Shown here piece after piece: positions 40,949 through 53,538 of a stretch of DNA of 64,000 bases. Origin of the DNA: Azolla caroliniana (Eukaryota; Polypodiophyta); NCBI GenBank assembly GCA_043228905.1, contig JBHGNT010000002.1, positions 13,020,001 to 13,084,000 on the forward strand, written 5' to 3'. The notes beneath the pieces are model-generated. The model saw only the letters and a list, made by a program, of their open reading frames with translations, was not told the DNA's origin and did no database searches. The translations under genes were made by a program, and so were the position numbers. Positions within the stretch are counted from its first letter, which is position 1; every line of letters starts with the position of its first letter.

Positions 40949-43900
40949 TTGCTATTTAAAGCAGAGAACGTGGGCACTCACACGCGGCAAACAAGAAAGG
41001 ACATACTAATTATGGCGGGAGAGGAACATGCGCGGGAAACGAAAAAGGACGGCTCGAGGCACAACCCACTATATAAGACACAGGCCTGCGAAGGGCTCAC
41101 GTTTTACGAATTTTCCTACATACAGGCGCAGAAGCACAGAAGAGCGACCCGACGCACAGAGCACACACAGCGCGATCCCGAACACCAGGCAGCAGATGAA
41201 GAATTCGAAGCAATGGTACTGTCGGAAGAGGCACGCCAATGGATGAGGGAGAACGGGTTAAAAGGCTTGCTGCGGATCGCCGACGCTCCACCACACGCAG
41301 AACCAGAGCAGGCGGCAGCGTCGATCGATATATCAGAAGTCACGGAAGGAGCGGTGCAGGCACTCACGGGGATCAAAGCAGGAGGACTGCAAACAATCGA
41401 AAACCCTTCCAGTGAAATCCTGTTCGAATATTTCGGGGAATACTCTATCAGCAGCAAGGCGTACCGAACGCAGGGCGGAGAGAACCTGCTGTTCGGAGAA
41501 GTGGCCCGCGCTATGATGGAATACGGATTCGTGAATCCCCGTCCCCCAGCCATAGCCAAGTATCGGGCAGCATTCTTGATAGCAGCGTACGAGGGCTTAC
41601 AAATAAACTGGCTCCATTTCATAACCGAAGGATTGAAGGAGGCCATCAAAAATCTGGTGGAAGGAAAAAGGCCATGGGCCGGGATAGCGCAATGGCTAAC
41701 GGTGTTAGTCCCACCGGTACTCCCCATCACACAAAAGAAAAGAGGTCGGCAGGAGACGACGCCGAAACAGGTCACAAAGCGCCGACAGATCTTGGAGAAA
41801 CACACCCCCGGATGGACCCCGCAAGAAGCAGAACAGCAGGGGGAAGGACCATCCCGACAGCAACAGGAACCGGCCACAAAGGCAAAACCGGCAGGTAAAG
41901 GCAAAGGGAAAGCGGCTGAGGAGGAACCGGTAGCGCGCAAACCAATCCATATAACGCTGCGACGGCCGGAACCGGAACCAGAGGTCTCTAGACAAAAGGT
42001 CCGTCTGGTACCCGCACCGGAGGAGGAAACTGAAACAGAAGACTCATTCGAACCCCTAGTAAGACTCCCAGCAAGACAAGGTCGGGAGAAACGGGCGAAA
42101 GGACCGGCTCCACCAGTGGACAGAACTCAGCAGAGGGTGCAAGGACCATCTCCAGTAGCCGAGGCGGAAATAGCACCGGAACCTGTACCCAGGGAAGCAG
42201 CACCGACACCGGTTGGGCCGGACTTCAGAAAACCGGTCATCCCAGAGAAGAAGAAGGAACGAGCGCCGGAGCCGGAGCCAGAGAAGAGGCCGGAAAATTA
42301 GCCTGGCTTAAGTGAGCAAGGCCACCCCGAAATCGGAAGAACAAAGCCACAATGGCTGAGATGGCTTTCGGAGCAGTTATCGGGAGTAGCGGACCAGTTA
42401 GAGAAAGAAGAAACGTGTCGGCAACAGCTGACGCATACAACAACGCAGGAGTGGGTCACGCTCCGAACACAGATCGAGGAAATGCAAGGGGAGCTGTTGC
42501 AGGCAAGGGAAGGAATCCAACAAGCACAAGCTGTCACCGAGCCGGTCGGGACAACAAGGAAGCAACCAGAACCGGAACCGGAACCGGTAGCCTTGCAAAC
42601 CGGCCCTGAGACCGAAAAAATAATAGAAACCTTACGGGAGGAGTTACAAGCTCAGGAGGCATTAAGGGAAAGAGAAAGGGAGCAGCGGAAAGCGGTGGAG
42701 GATGACAGACGAAAAATGGAAGAAGGCCTCCGGAAAGGTTGAGCCGCTAATGACCGACTGCAAGAAGAAAAAGAGAAGCTGCAGAAGGAGAAGGACCGAC
42801 TACGTCGACATGCCGAACAAGAGATAGAACGACTGCAGGAAGAACTCCGACAACAGAAGGACCGGGACGATCGGTTAAGAGCTCAGGCAACCCGACGCCT
42901 GAAGCAGAAGACGGAGGACTTCGACCGTCTCTACCGAGATCACAAGTAGGCCGAGTCGGACAACAAAAAACGAGCAGCAGACTACGACCGGCAAATAGAG
43001 AAGCTGAAAGAGCAGCTGAAAGAGACCCGATTAGACCTGGCTAAGGTGATGGATGAGGTCAGTGCCAACAAGGAAGCATTGTCGGCGGAAATAGCCCAAG
43101 CAACGGAGAGAAGGAAGGAATTAGAGGCACTAAGGCGGGAAAAGCTGGACCTGACCAAGATCAGGAATGAAGAAAAGGAAAAATCGACCTTCACGATCAG
43201 CAAACGGCAGAGTACCTATGAAAAGCAGAAAGCAGATTACGAGGCCCAGGCTCAGATAATGGCCAACATTATAAAACGGGCAAGGAAGGAAAAGCAGGAA
43301 GCTTATGCGCATGCTAAGGCAGGAGTTGACCGGATCAAGCTCATCATGTCAGGATGGAGTACCCGAGCTCAGGCAAGTATCAACGAAAGTACGGAAAAGC
43401 TATGGAAGCAGTGGTCACAACAGGCAGCCGAGCTGCAGACACTCCGAGCGGATGCCGAGAATCGGAAGAAGACCGGCGACAGGTTCTACAAGATGGATGA
43501 AGAAAGTATCGTCGCCATTCGGGAGGAATTGTCGGAGGATTTCTACACTTTAGCAGAAGAACACCTTAAAGAAATCTGAGGGTTGGTAGAGAGGTTGGAT
43601 GACGGGCAGCTCGCAACTCAGTTGGAGTTGGAGAGATACGAGCAGGACCGGGTACGACAGGAAGCTAAGGGAAGAACGACGCCAACCACTATTGGTGAGG
43701 GAACGCGACCGGATGAAGATGAACCAACCGACACCGAACAACCCCGACAAGGAATACCTGAAGATGAACTCGAAGAAGAGCAGGAGCGGACCGATGCCGG
43801 AGAAGAAGAAGAGCAGGAGCGGACCGATGTCGGAGAAGAAAAAGAGTTGAGACCGGAAGACACCAGAGCAGAGGAAGGAGGCATATCAAGTCGACCAGTC

Positions 43901-44149
43901 GAGACCGGAGAAAGCGACACCGGTAACGGAACAGAGCCAGGAACGGAGGGAGAACAGGAAGAACCCGAACGAAGCGGTGAGGAAGCACCGGCACCACGGA
44001 ATCAAGCAGAGCCGGAGCAGAAAATTTTTACGGAACAACCTACCCAACAGGAGGTCGGAGACCAGGCAGGCAAGGAACAGGAACAGGAGGAAGAAGCACC
44101 ACTTGACACTATCGAGCAAAGTGTGCTCGATATTTTGGAGGAAGACTGA
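40949..44149 (+). pseudogene. Gypsy-C post-pol coiled-coil ORF
   Basis: Best preserved copy, about 1,060 codons with stops at 42299, 42740, 42946 and 43577. Order: N-terminal region (candidate starts 40949, 41011 or 41214); globular domain around 41214-41730 (RQWMRENGLKGLLRI, YFGEYSISSKAYRTQGGENL, MEYGFVNPRPPAI, AAYEGLQINWLHFITEGL, AQWLTVLVPPV); basic KKRGRQ and P/E-rich linker; long coiled coil 42600-43560 (KEKLQKEKDRLRRHAEQE type); conserved FYKMDEESIVAIREELSEDF; acidic tail ending QSVLDILEED. The RAxxxxAAYEG core resembles, only by eye, domains of other plant Tat/Athila accessory ORFs. Role unknown. Confidence 0.82.
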
Positions 44150-44172
44150 GGCCGGGTGTGGATTCGAAGTGC

Positions 44173-44199
44173 AAGGCACTTTCCCACGGGCGTGCCATG
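44173..44199 (+). promoter_or_regulatory. Conserved pre-3'LTR motif of Gypsy-C
   Basis: CAAGGCACTTTCCCACGGG continuing CGTGCCATG ends at the LTR start (44200). It is nearly identical to the Gypsy-G motif although the adjoining LTRs differ. Not a polypurine tract. Confidence 0.72.
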
Positions 44200-44578
44200 T
44201 GTTGGCCGGTCAGAAGAGCAAGGACAAGTGGGAAGGCGGATCGGATAATAGGAAGTAATAGTAGAATTATTATTCGGAGGGACGGATTCGGTACAGTTAT
44301 ACCGATCCGGATCCGAACCGATTCGGATGTCGGTTGCCTAAGCGCACCGATTGTAACCTTGCCGGATGCCTATAAAAGGATCCGATGATTTGTAAAGTGT
44401 TTCGACGGAAGTAATACAATAGTACTTATTGTGTATTTATCTGTATCTCGTATTGTTTGCCGTCCGTGCTTAATTGTAATCATCTTATGCGTGGAACCTA
44501 GCATCCAATCCTTACCACCCCTTTGGAGAAGTGTCGGGTAGACACCTATGTTGAGGCTAGTCCGGCCAGACATACAAC
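44200..44578 (+). repeat. Gypsy-C 3' LTR
   Basis: 379 bp; differs from the 5' LTR by two transitions and lacks the last A. It is followed directly by the copia I knuckle end (KNCRHFRKDK-type), without a target duplication. Confidence 0.93.
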
Positions 44579-47316
44579 CAGAAGAACTGTCGGCACTTCC
44601 GAAAAGACAAGGAAACCGACGGTACCGATTCGAAGCGGACACCGGACCGGAACAGTAAAGACCAGAGGGGGCCGGATTGGAAGGAAACGACGGAAATCGC
44701 GGCAAGTGAAGAAGAGTTGATGCTCATCACCGAGGAGAGTGAGTTGAACCTTGCCGTCGACGAGACAACGTGGGTTGTCGATTTTGGAGCGTCGTTCCAC
44801 CTTACCCTAGACCGGAAATGCTTCTCATCCTACACAGCCGGTGATCACGGCTGTGTCCGGATGGGAAATGAAGGTACATGCCGAATTGTCGGCATAGGAG
44901 ACGTGTGGTTGACGACATCAACTGGATGCAAGATGTTGTTGAATGATTTCCGACACGTTCCGGAGGTTCGACTGAACCTAATATCAGCCGGTCAGCTGGA
45001 TGATGAAGGCTACACGGGTAGCATCCGGAACGGTGTCATGAAGTTCAGCAAAGGGAGCTTGATAGTGGCTCGAGCCCGGAAAGTCAACACGATGTACTTG
45101 ATGAATGCCCGGTTATGATCGGAAGAAGTGAACGTGGCTTCCGACACTGCCGGTGAACTATGGCACATGAGACTGTGTCACATGAGCGTGAAGGGGATGA
45201 AGAGGCTTGCCGATGACAACCTCATTCTAGTGAAGAACGTGCACTTGGAGAAGGGCACTGATTTTCTAGCCGGTAAACAAAATCGGAACTCCTTCCAATC
45301 GAGGCCACCGATGAGACGTAATGCACCACTGGAGCTGGTGCATACCGATGTGTGTCAAGTGGACACGAAGTCACATGCTGGATCGCAGTACTTTGTGACG
45401 TTCATAGATGACCACAGCCGAAAGCTGTGGGTCACACCGTTGAAGACGAAGGATCAGGTGCTATCCGTCTTCAAAGAGCTCCACGCGAGAGTAGAAAGAG
45501 AAATCGGCCGGAAGCTGAAGGTGGTTCGACCAAATAACGGAGGAGAATACTGGGGGCAGTTTGAGGAGTATTGTCGCTCGATGGGAATCCGGCTCGAATT
45601 CACTGTGCCGAAGACGCCGGAACTAAACGGGTTGGCCGAGAGGATGAACCGGACCATAATGGAGAGGGCCCGGAGTATGTTGGCGCATGCAAAACTACCC
45701 AAGCAATTTTGGGTTGAGGCACTGTCAACGACAACATATGTGATAAACAGATCACCCTCAGTACCCTTGGACGGAGACACGCCACAGAGAGTCTGGACCG
45801 GTAAGGAAGTGTCCTACCGGCATTTGAAGGTATTCGGGTGTCTTGCGTACGTGCATGTAGCTAAGGACCAGAGAGGAAAGTTAGATCCGAAGACCCGGCC
45901 ATGAATATTCCTCAGTGATGGCGACGATGAGTTCGGCTACCAAGTGTGGGACCCGGTCGACCAGAAAGTATTCCGGAGTCGAGATATTATCTTCATGGAG
46001 GAAAAGACGCTCGCCGACTGGGAGTCGAAGAAGAAGATAATGAACTCCGAGTTGATCGGTAAGGAAAAATTTCGATTTGATGAAATGCAGTTCCAACCGG
46101 CAAGAAGCTGGTTAGCACTCGATGATCCGGCCGGTGACAGTGAGGAGACAAAACCGGCCGAAGAAGAAGAAGGAATAGGTGAAACCAAAACCGGACAAGA
46201 CCCCGAATTGGATTCAGATGAAGAGCAAATGGAGGAGCCGGCTACCAAAGCCCAAGGACGCAGATATCCTCTCAGAGAGAGAAGGGCCCCCCGGATATTT
46301 CCGGATCCAGAGCACGTATTGCTAACCGATGAGGGGGAGCCAGAAAGCTTCGAGGAAGCTAAAAGTGACGCCCATAGCCGCAAATGGTTAAGTGCCATGC
46401 AGGATGAGATGGATTCCCTACATGAGAACCATATGTGCAAATTGGTGGAGTTGATGAAAGGAAAACGGGCACTCCGAAACAAGTGGGTGTACAAGTTGAA
46501 ACCGGGAGATGCCAGCAACCCCCCAAGATACAAAGCCAGGATCGTGGTGAAGGGGTTCCAACAGAAGAAGGGTGTGGACTTCGACGAGATATTTGCCCCG
46601 GTAATAAAGATGACTTCCATCCGGACGGTGGTGAGTATAGCGGCAAGCATGGACCTCGAGGTAGACCAGTTGGACGTGAAGACGACATTCCTTCACGGTG
46701 ACCTCGAAGAGGAGATCTACATGCAGCAACCGGAAGGATTCGTGGAGAAAGGGAAGGAGGACCTGGTTTGCCGGTTGAAGAAGAGCTTGTACGGATTGAA
46801 GCAGGCTCCCCAACAATGGTACCGGAAGTTTGACTCCTTCATGACCGACCAAGGGTATCACAAAACGCAAACCGATCACTGCGTGTTTGTGAAGAATTTC
46901 GAAGGAGGTGACTTCCTGATACTCCTTCTGTACGTGGACGACATGTTGATTGTCGGACAGGACCAAGCCAAAATACGGATGCTGAAGAAGGCTCTCAACC
47001 GAACTTTCTCAATGAAAGACTTGGGCCCGGCAAGACAGATACTGGGGATGCACATCATCCGGGACCGGTCAAAGAAGCAATTGTGGCTGTCACAGGAGAA
47101 ATACGTGACAAAGGTGCTTCAACAGTTCAACATGTTAAAAGCAAAACCAGTCGGATCGACACTCCCGGCAAATTGCAAATTATCCGGTAAGCAAAGCCCG
47201 AAGACAAAAGCAGAGAAGGCGGATATGATGAAGGTTCCATATGTTTCTGCCGTCAGGAGCTTAATGTATGCAATGGTGTGTACTCGACGGGATATTGGAT
47301 ACGCAGTTGGAGTGGT
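44579..47316 (+). pseudogene. Copia I protease-integrase-RT
   Basis: Resumes at the last part of the gag knuckle (NCRHFRKDKE). Protease reads WVVDFGASFHL, where the active-site DSG has become DFG. Integrase: finger LWHMRLCHMSVKGM, but the downstream CxxC is lost (TDFLAGKQ); core HTDVCQVD and GLAERMN are present, but the second catalytic Asp is Asn in RPNNGGEY. RT: KTTFLHGDLEEEIYMQQPEG and YVDDMLIVG are intact. TGA stops at 45116-45118 and 45902-45904. Gypsy-D interrupts it at 47316 just after YAVGVV. Clearly dead. Confidence 0.9.
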
Positions 47317-47752
47317 TGTTACCCGGCCGGCAAGAAGGCTTAAGGATTTCCAGACCAGAGTGTGAAAGGAATAGTTTATTTGGGAACTGTTGTAATTATT
47401 TTATTAATATGGACGGATGGACCGGAATCAATATGCCGATCCGAATCCGGACCGATTCCGAATAGGTGCCGGTTGGCACCGTTTTGTACTTCGCACCGGA
47501 GAGCTATATAAAGGCCCGATTACAATGTAATTGACAGCGGATAATAAATAGAACTTATTGCCTTAACCGTTCAGTATTGATTATCGTTCTGTACTCATTG
47601 TTATATCTTAGGCGTGTAATGACGTATTGCTAAGTAACCAATTAAGGTCTAATTAAGCGTTGTGTCGTAAGTCATCCTGTCGTAACACCCTTTGGTGAAG
47701 TGTCTTAAGTGGACACCCTGTGTTAGGCTGTTGTCCAGCCCTAGGATTAACA
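47317..47752 (+). repeat. Gypsy-D 5' LTR
   Basis: 436 bp, TGTTACCCGGCCGGC to GGATTAACA, with TATATAAAGG near 47506. Its tip is shared with Gypsy-A and G. The PBS TGGCGATCACGATTCCTGC follows at 47760-47778. There is no 3' partner. Confidence 0.88.
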
Positions 47753-47805
47753 TAGTTTTTGGCGATCACGATTCCTGCACAATCGCAGTGAACAGCGGCG
47801 GGAAT

Positions 47806-49687
47806 GGATGACTAGGCCAACAGACGACCCAGTTACGGAGAGAGCATGAAGACTTGTTGAACGGCGAAGGCGGCGAGAGGCTTTCCAGCAAGCAGTGGAA
47901 GAAATCCGATCGGATCGATCATTTTCCAAAGTGATCCGGAAAGTGGCGGAGTAGTCGCTCCGTCTACAACAAAACGACTACCGGATGAAGGAAGCAGCTT
48001 AAGTAGTCTCGAGGAAGCGGAATCCCTTCCCTAGGCCTTGGCCAGAAGAGACGGCAAATCCGAAGCATTTTCAGCGCTGGAATCGGATTCGGAAGGGGGT
48101 TACAGCGCGCACACGAACTATCGCAGCAGTAACGACACCCTAGGAGGATCGGAGGACGAGGAGTCGGATACATTACCGACACCGGAACCAGAGTTGTCAG
48201 ACCGGGAACCCCCGACACTAGACGTGGAGAAACCTCTGGAGACGAAAGAAGACAAAGAAAGACCTCCGACACCAGAAGTGGAGCCGGAAACACCAAAGGA
48301 AGACCAGCAAAGACCTCCGACGCCGACGGAACAGCAGGAAAGACCACCGACACCGCCAGCCCGCATACCAACACCGGACGACGACATGTCGTTCCAGTAC
48401 TCCAAGTATAGGGATGACCCGGACGTGGAGGCTCATGTTCACGCATTTCAACAAACATGGGAGGCGAACCATGTGTCACAACGATTAACCGCAGCCGAAG
48501 AGGAACGATCTAAGATAGCTGAATTTGGCGTGACATTGGAAGGATCGGCCGCTAGATGGCACCGGACGCAGGACCCCAGCACCATCACCACCTTTGCGGA
48601 CCTGAAAAATAAATTCTTGCACTTCTTTCAGAAGGAGGTGGACCAGAGAGAAATGGTGGGCCTATTTTATACCATCCGGCAGGACCCTGGGGAGAGCATT
48701 CCGCAGTTTGTCATCCGGTTTCAACGGATGCATAGTCAGCTTACCCGAACACCTCCGAAGGAAGAAACACGGGCTATATTCTTAGCCGCGCTCCAGGAAC
48801 CTCTACGAATGGTATGCACGGTCATCGACTTTTGCACAAGCACTGTCGACCAAGTCATCAACCGGGTTAGAGAAATGGAGAAAACGAGATCTTGGCTAAC
48901 AATGGGAGCCCTCCAACGAGCATTACCAACCGATGAGGATCTCCGGTTCCGGCAAGCAATCCAATGCACGACCTGCTTGAATTCCGGACACTCGGCACTG
49001 GAGTGCACCATGCAGACGCACTGCTTACTCTACCAATCTACGAGCCACACGATGGACCGGTGCGAATATAACTTATTGAATCGGCAAGCACCACCAGTCC
49101 AGCAAATCGAGCCACGTAGTAGCCGTGACGAAGAAGACGAATGCTGGCGGCAAGAGGAGCGATATCGACCGGCACAGGATGTCCGGTACGGCGATCGGCA
49201 AGACAACTATGATCAGTACGAGAGATATGACAGATATCGTGATTACAATGGACAGTACGAGCATTACAATCGGGATCACCAACGACGGGAAGATTACGGG
49301 AGATGTGACGACCAACCCCGTCAAGGGTACCGCAACAAAAAGAACTTTAATAAAAAATGGCATTTCAAAAAAGGGAGCCACCCACGTGAACCGGAAAAAG
49401 GCGCCTCAAGCAGCCAACCGGACCAAAGCCCCGCCGTTACCACATGTCCTCCACCGGGTACAGGAAACAATGTCGAATCCAGCAATACCCGGAAAGCATC
49501 TTGCTATTATTTCCGGCAAGAAGGACATTATAGTAATCAATGTCCTGCAAAGAGCTATGACAAGCGACCGGCAGTAAACATGGTAGTCGCTGAAGTCGCA
49601 GACCTACAATAGGTTACCACAAGGTCGAAGGGCAAGACGACGGAATGGGAGACACAAGAGGTCATCAGGAAGCAGGCAACGGAATGG
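47806..49687 (+). pseudogene. Gypsy-D gag
   Basis: A start like that of Gypsy-A (ATGACTAGGCCAAC at 47806) meets a TGA within 14 codons. The main open part is 48038-49612: P/E/T-rich N-region with RPPTPE-type repeats, capsid region (MSFQYSKYRDDPDVEAHVHA), knuckles CTTCLNSGHSALEC and CLLYQSTSHTMDRC (one Cys to Tyr), an R/Y/D tract, and YYFRQEGHYSNQC (first Cys changed). It ends at TAG where relatives have CAG. Confidence 0.85.
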
Positions 49688-51960
49688 TTGAAAAAGGCAA
49701 ATGAGCGAAACGTAGTAAAACTTGCGCAACAAAAGGAGAACACCGAAGAGCTCGCCGGCGGTAGTCAGAGTGAAAATGCGACATGGCAGGCATTGCAGGA
49801 CTGCCAAATCACGCTGCCGTTAGGACGGCTCCTGCAACTAGTGCCCAGATTCACAAAAGGACTCAAGACAGGCATGACGGCAGGAGAAACACCACCGACA
49901 CCAACATTCTTCTCAAATCCGGAGAAGGGACCGACGGTGGTAGACACAAACAGTCTAGTGATCACAACCATCGTGAAGGGAAAGGAGTTACCCTGAACAG
50001 TAATAGATGGAGGATCCGGCGTCAATGTGATTAGCCTCCGAACATGCGCAACCTTGGGAATCCAAGAGTGGGAACCATGCCCGTTCTGGCTACGGATGGC
50101 GGATACAAGCTCAGTGCAACCGACTGGCTTGATACGAGATTTGGAAGTAACAATCAGCGGCCCCACATATCGCATCTCAGCAGTAGTGCTACAATTACAG
50201 GCACAAGGAGCTTACACGCTATTGTTGGGGCGGCCGTGGCTAAAAACAACGCACATTAAACAAAACTGGAGAAAGAATATAATCACCTTCCGGCGGGGAA
50301 AAGCAGAAGTACGGGTAACGACGCAACCACAGACGGGTACCGGGAAGGAATTAACACCCTTATATGCCGAATGTGTCAATATGTTGGACGGATTAGCAGA
50401 CGAAGAGGTGGATCAATACTTGCAAGATAATCCGAAGATAGTACCCCTGTTCGAAATTGACGTAGTTGAAGCCGTATCACCATACATACTGCCACCGGAC
50501 GGAGCGGACGAAGAACCAAATAAAGAAGTGATCTGGGATCTACGACAAGCACAAGAAGCGCTGGAAAGAGAAATGGCCGTATCACAATAGGTTAAAACAT
50601 CCGAACTAGAGGAGGTAAATCTAGGAACTACGGAAGAGGCGAGATCGGTGCAGATAGCCAAGGAAATGACTACGGAGAACAGAACGGCGATGATTACACT
50701 TCTCAAAGAGTTTCGAGATGTGTTTGCCTGGTTTTACGAGGATATGAGAGGGCTCGATCCTCAGCTATATCAGCATCAGATACAATTGAGCAAAGACGCC
50801 AAACCGGTAGCACAGCGACGGTACCGGATGAATCCAAACTACGCCGCCAAAGTCAAGGAGGAAATCGACAAGTTGCTGAGAGTTGGCTTTATCCGTCCCG
50901 TAAAGAAATCTACATGGCTGAGCCCGATAGTAGTCGTACCAAAGAAAAATGGTAAAATTAGAGTATGTGTCGACTACCGGAAGCTTAATGCGGCGACGGT
51001 AACTGATGCATTTCCACTTCCATTTACGGATGGAGTTTTGGACGCAGTCGCCGGCCATGAGGTATATAGTTTTTTAGACGGATTCAGCGGATACAACCAG
51101 ATCCGGATGCACCCCGATGACCAGGAGAAGACGGCTTTCGTCACTGAATGGGGAGTGTTTGTTGCCGTAGTGATGATGTTCGGACTAAAAACGGCGCGGG
51201 CAACGTTCCAGAGGATCATCATGGAAATATTCGGAGAATTCATACCGGCATTCATGCAGGTGTTCCTCGACGACTTCGCCGTTTACAGCCGGGAAGGAGA
51301 CCACCTTTAGCACCTCCGACTTTGTCTAGAAAAGTGTAGGGCTTACCGGCTAAGCCTGAATCCGGCGAAGTGTGTATTCGGCGTGTCCAGTGGAACGCTA
51401 CTGGGGCACATTGTGAGCAAGGAGGGCATCGCCGTGGATCCCGACAAAGTAAACGCAATCTTGGAGGCACTGGCACCAACAACGGCAAAGACATTGAGCC
51501 GTTTCTTAGGCCAAATCCGTTGGCATAGCTGAATGCTCCGGCATTTGGCGGACCTAGCTACACCACTGCATGTTGCGGTACACCGAACACCATTCTAGTG
51601 GACCGACACCGAAGACAAGGTGTACCGGGCACTCAAAGTTCTATTGTGCAAGCGCCGGTAGTGCAACCCCCGGATTGGGCGAAGGAATTTCATGTGTTCG
51701 TGGATGCGTCCGACATTGCAATCGGGAGTGCGTTGATGCAACTTACGGAGCCAAGATGGTACCGGCCCGTATATTACGCAAGCCGGAAGTTATCCCCAGC
51801 CGAACGAAATTATTCCACCACGGAAAGGGAGGCTTTAGGCATGATCTACATCGTAACAAAATCTAGGCATTATTTATTGGGAAGAAAGTTTTCCTTCCAT
51901 GTAGATCATTCGGCACTCCTCTACCTAGTGTCCAAAGCGTCACTTACTGGTAAGTTGGCC
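49688..51960 (+). pseudogene. Gypsy-D protease-RT-RNase H
   Basis: Protease straddles a TGA (relatives have GGA) before VIDGGSGVNVIS. The linker stops at 50590. RT 50648-51310 has FLDDFAVYSRE then TAG in place of a CAG. Further stops are at 51530 (CGA to TGA) and 51597 (CAG to TAG). RNase H pieces FVDASDIAIGSALM and STTEREALGMIY follow. Frame is otherwise alignable with Gypsy-C. Confidence 0.85.
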
Positions 51961-51970
51961 CCGGTGGACT

Positions 51971-53538
51971 TTGCTATTACAGGAATTCGAATTCGAGATA
52001 TTCCACCGACCCGGCATACAGCATGCGGTAGCAGATTATTTAAGCCGGTTAGATTCCGGCAAAACCGGCGAAAGAGTACCAGACGAGTTTCCGGATGCTA
52101 AGCTATTTCGAGTCACCGCGAAAACCGTAACAGATGAAACGGTGGCACCAGAAGATAAGTGGCTAACAAATATGCACCAATTTCTGAGCACCGGATTGCC
52201 TCCGGAGGAGATGAACCGGGACGAGAGGAAACGCCTGGCGGTACAAAGCTGGCACTTCGGTTTATTACGAGACACGCTATACCACAAAGGTGCGGATGGT
52301 ATATGGCGACGAGCAGTGCGCAGCGACGAGAAAGAGGTAATACTACGGGAAGCACACTACGGAGCCGCCGGAGGCCATTATGTCGGGGATGCTACGGCAA
52401 GGAAGATATGGCAAAGTGGCCTATGGTGGCCAACTACATTGAAAGACGCAGTCCGGTACGCGAAAGAGTGTGATCTATGCCAGCGAATGGGCCAGCCAAC
52501 AGAACAAGCTAAGATGCCGCACCAACCAGTACTACCGCTAGAACCATTTCAGAAATGGGGACTGGATTTTGTCGGACCATTTAAACCACCGGCAATGAGA
52601 ACTGGCAACCGGTATGTGATCGTTGCGACGGCCTACTGCACTAAATCGGTGGAAGCCAAAGCCCTACAAGACAACACCGCGGCGTCGATGGCAAAATTCT
52701 TATACGAATACATTTGGTGCCAGTACGGATGCCCCATAGAGCTGATAAGCGACCAAGGAGGGCACTTTCTTGGACAGTTAGTGGAGAGCTTGACGTCATT
52801 CTATGCGGTAGTACATAAACGAAGCACCCCGTACTACCCACAAGCCAACGGATTAGTTGAGTCAACAAACAAAACGCTACAGAATATCCTGCCCAAGATC
52901 ATCAATGAGAATCAGACAGATTGGGACACGAAGCTACACAGTGCACTCTGGGCTTACCGGACAACCTACAAAACAAGCATCCAAACCACACCGTTCTGGT
53001 TAGCATTCGAATTAGAGGCAGTCATGCCGGTCGAGTTCCATGTACCGAGCTTACGGATCCAAATTCGGGAACGACTTAATGAAAAGGAATCAGAGGCAAT
53101 TCGGTTAAAGGCTCTGTGTGAAATAGAAGAACACAGACTGGCGAGCATCATGCACCTGGAATTGGAACAACGACGACGGAAAGCGTTTGTAGATCGGTAC
53201 CGGAAACGAAACGTAAAGATGTTCGAAGTCGGCAAGCCGGTACTAGTGTTCCAGACCCGGATGGGTAAAATGCCAGGCAAACTACGGTTTAGATGGATCG
53301 GACCGTACTGGATCACACGCGGGTTCAATGGGTCTTACCAGTTAGGGACACTTGCCAGCAAGGTGCTAGGTAAATGGGTCAACAGATTAAGACTAAAGCC
53401 ATACAGAGGACCTATGCCCAAGAACCCATTTGAACGAAGGGAAGACACCGAATCGGATGTCGGCAGGCCAACCAAGACGGCAACCTGTGAGGAAAACGGC
53501 TACCACCAAGCCGGTAAGGAGGATCACGAGCCGGCAAC
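51971..53538 (+). pseudogene. Gypsy-D integrase, interrupted by Gypsy-E
   Basis: Open frame from the RNase H end (LLLQEFEFEIFHRPG) through the integrase finger (HYGAAGGHYVG, CDLCQR), core GLDFVGPF, SDQGGHF and LVESTNK, to the C-terminal domain (RMGKMPGKLRFRWIG). Several conserved residues have changed (VATAYCTKS for VATDYCTKW). The tail reaches EPAT at 53538, where Gypsy-E begins. It continues after Gypsy-E as about 30 further codons, ending at TAA 59316-59318. The apparent ORF end at 53737 is LTR sequence. Confidence 0.85.

Larger units (their letters stand above)
32973..44578 (+). mobile_element. Gypsy-C: young Tat/Athila-like retrotransposon
   Basis: About 11.6 kb with LTRs differing at only 2 of 379 positions. 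Carries gag (partly duplicated), protease-RT-RNase H, integrase and a post-pol coiled-coil ORF. It inserted in the copia I gag after the SWE codons. The right junction lacks a target duplication: the 3' LTR has lost its last base and about 80 codons of copia gag are missing before the knuckle end at 44579. The deletion therefore followed or accompanied insertion. Confidence 0.92.

Noticed and set aside
40949-44149. A captured host myosin- or kinesin-like coiled-coil gene
   Set aside because: The same ORF order is present after pol in four elements of different subfamilies, so it belongs to the retroelement; coiled-coil similarity alone is not informative.
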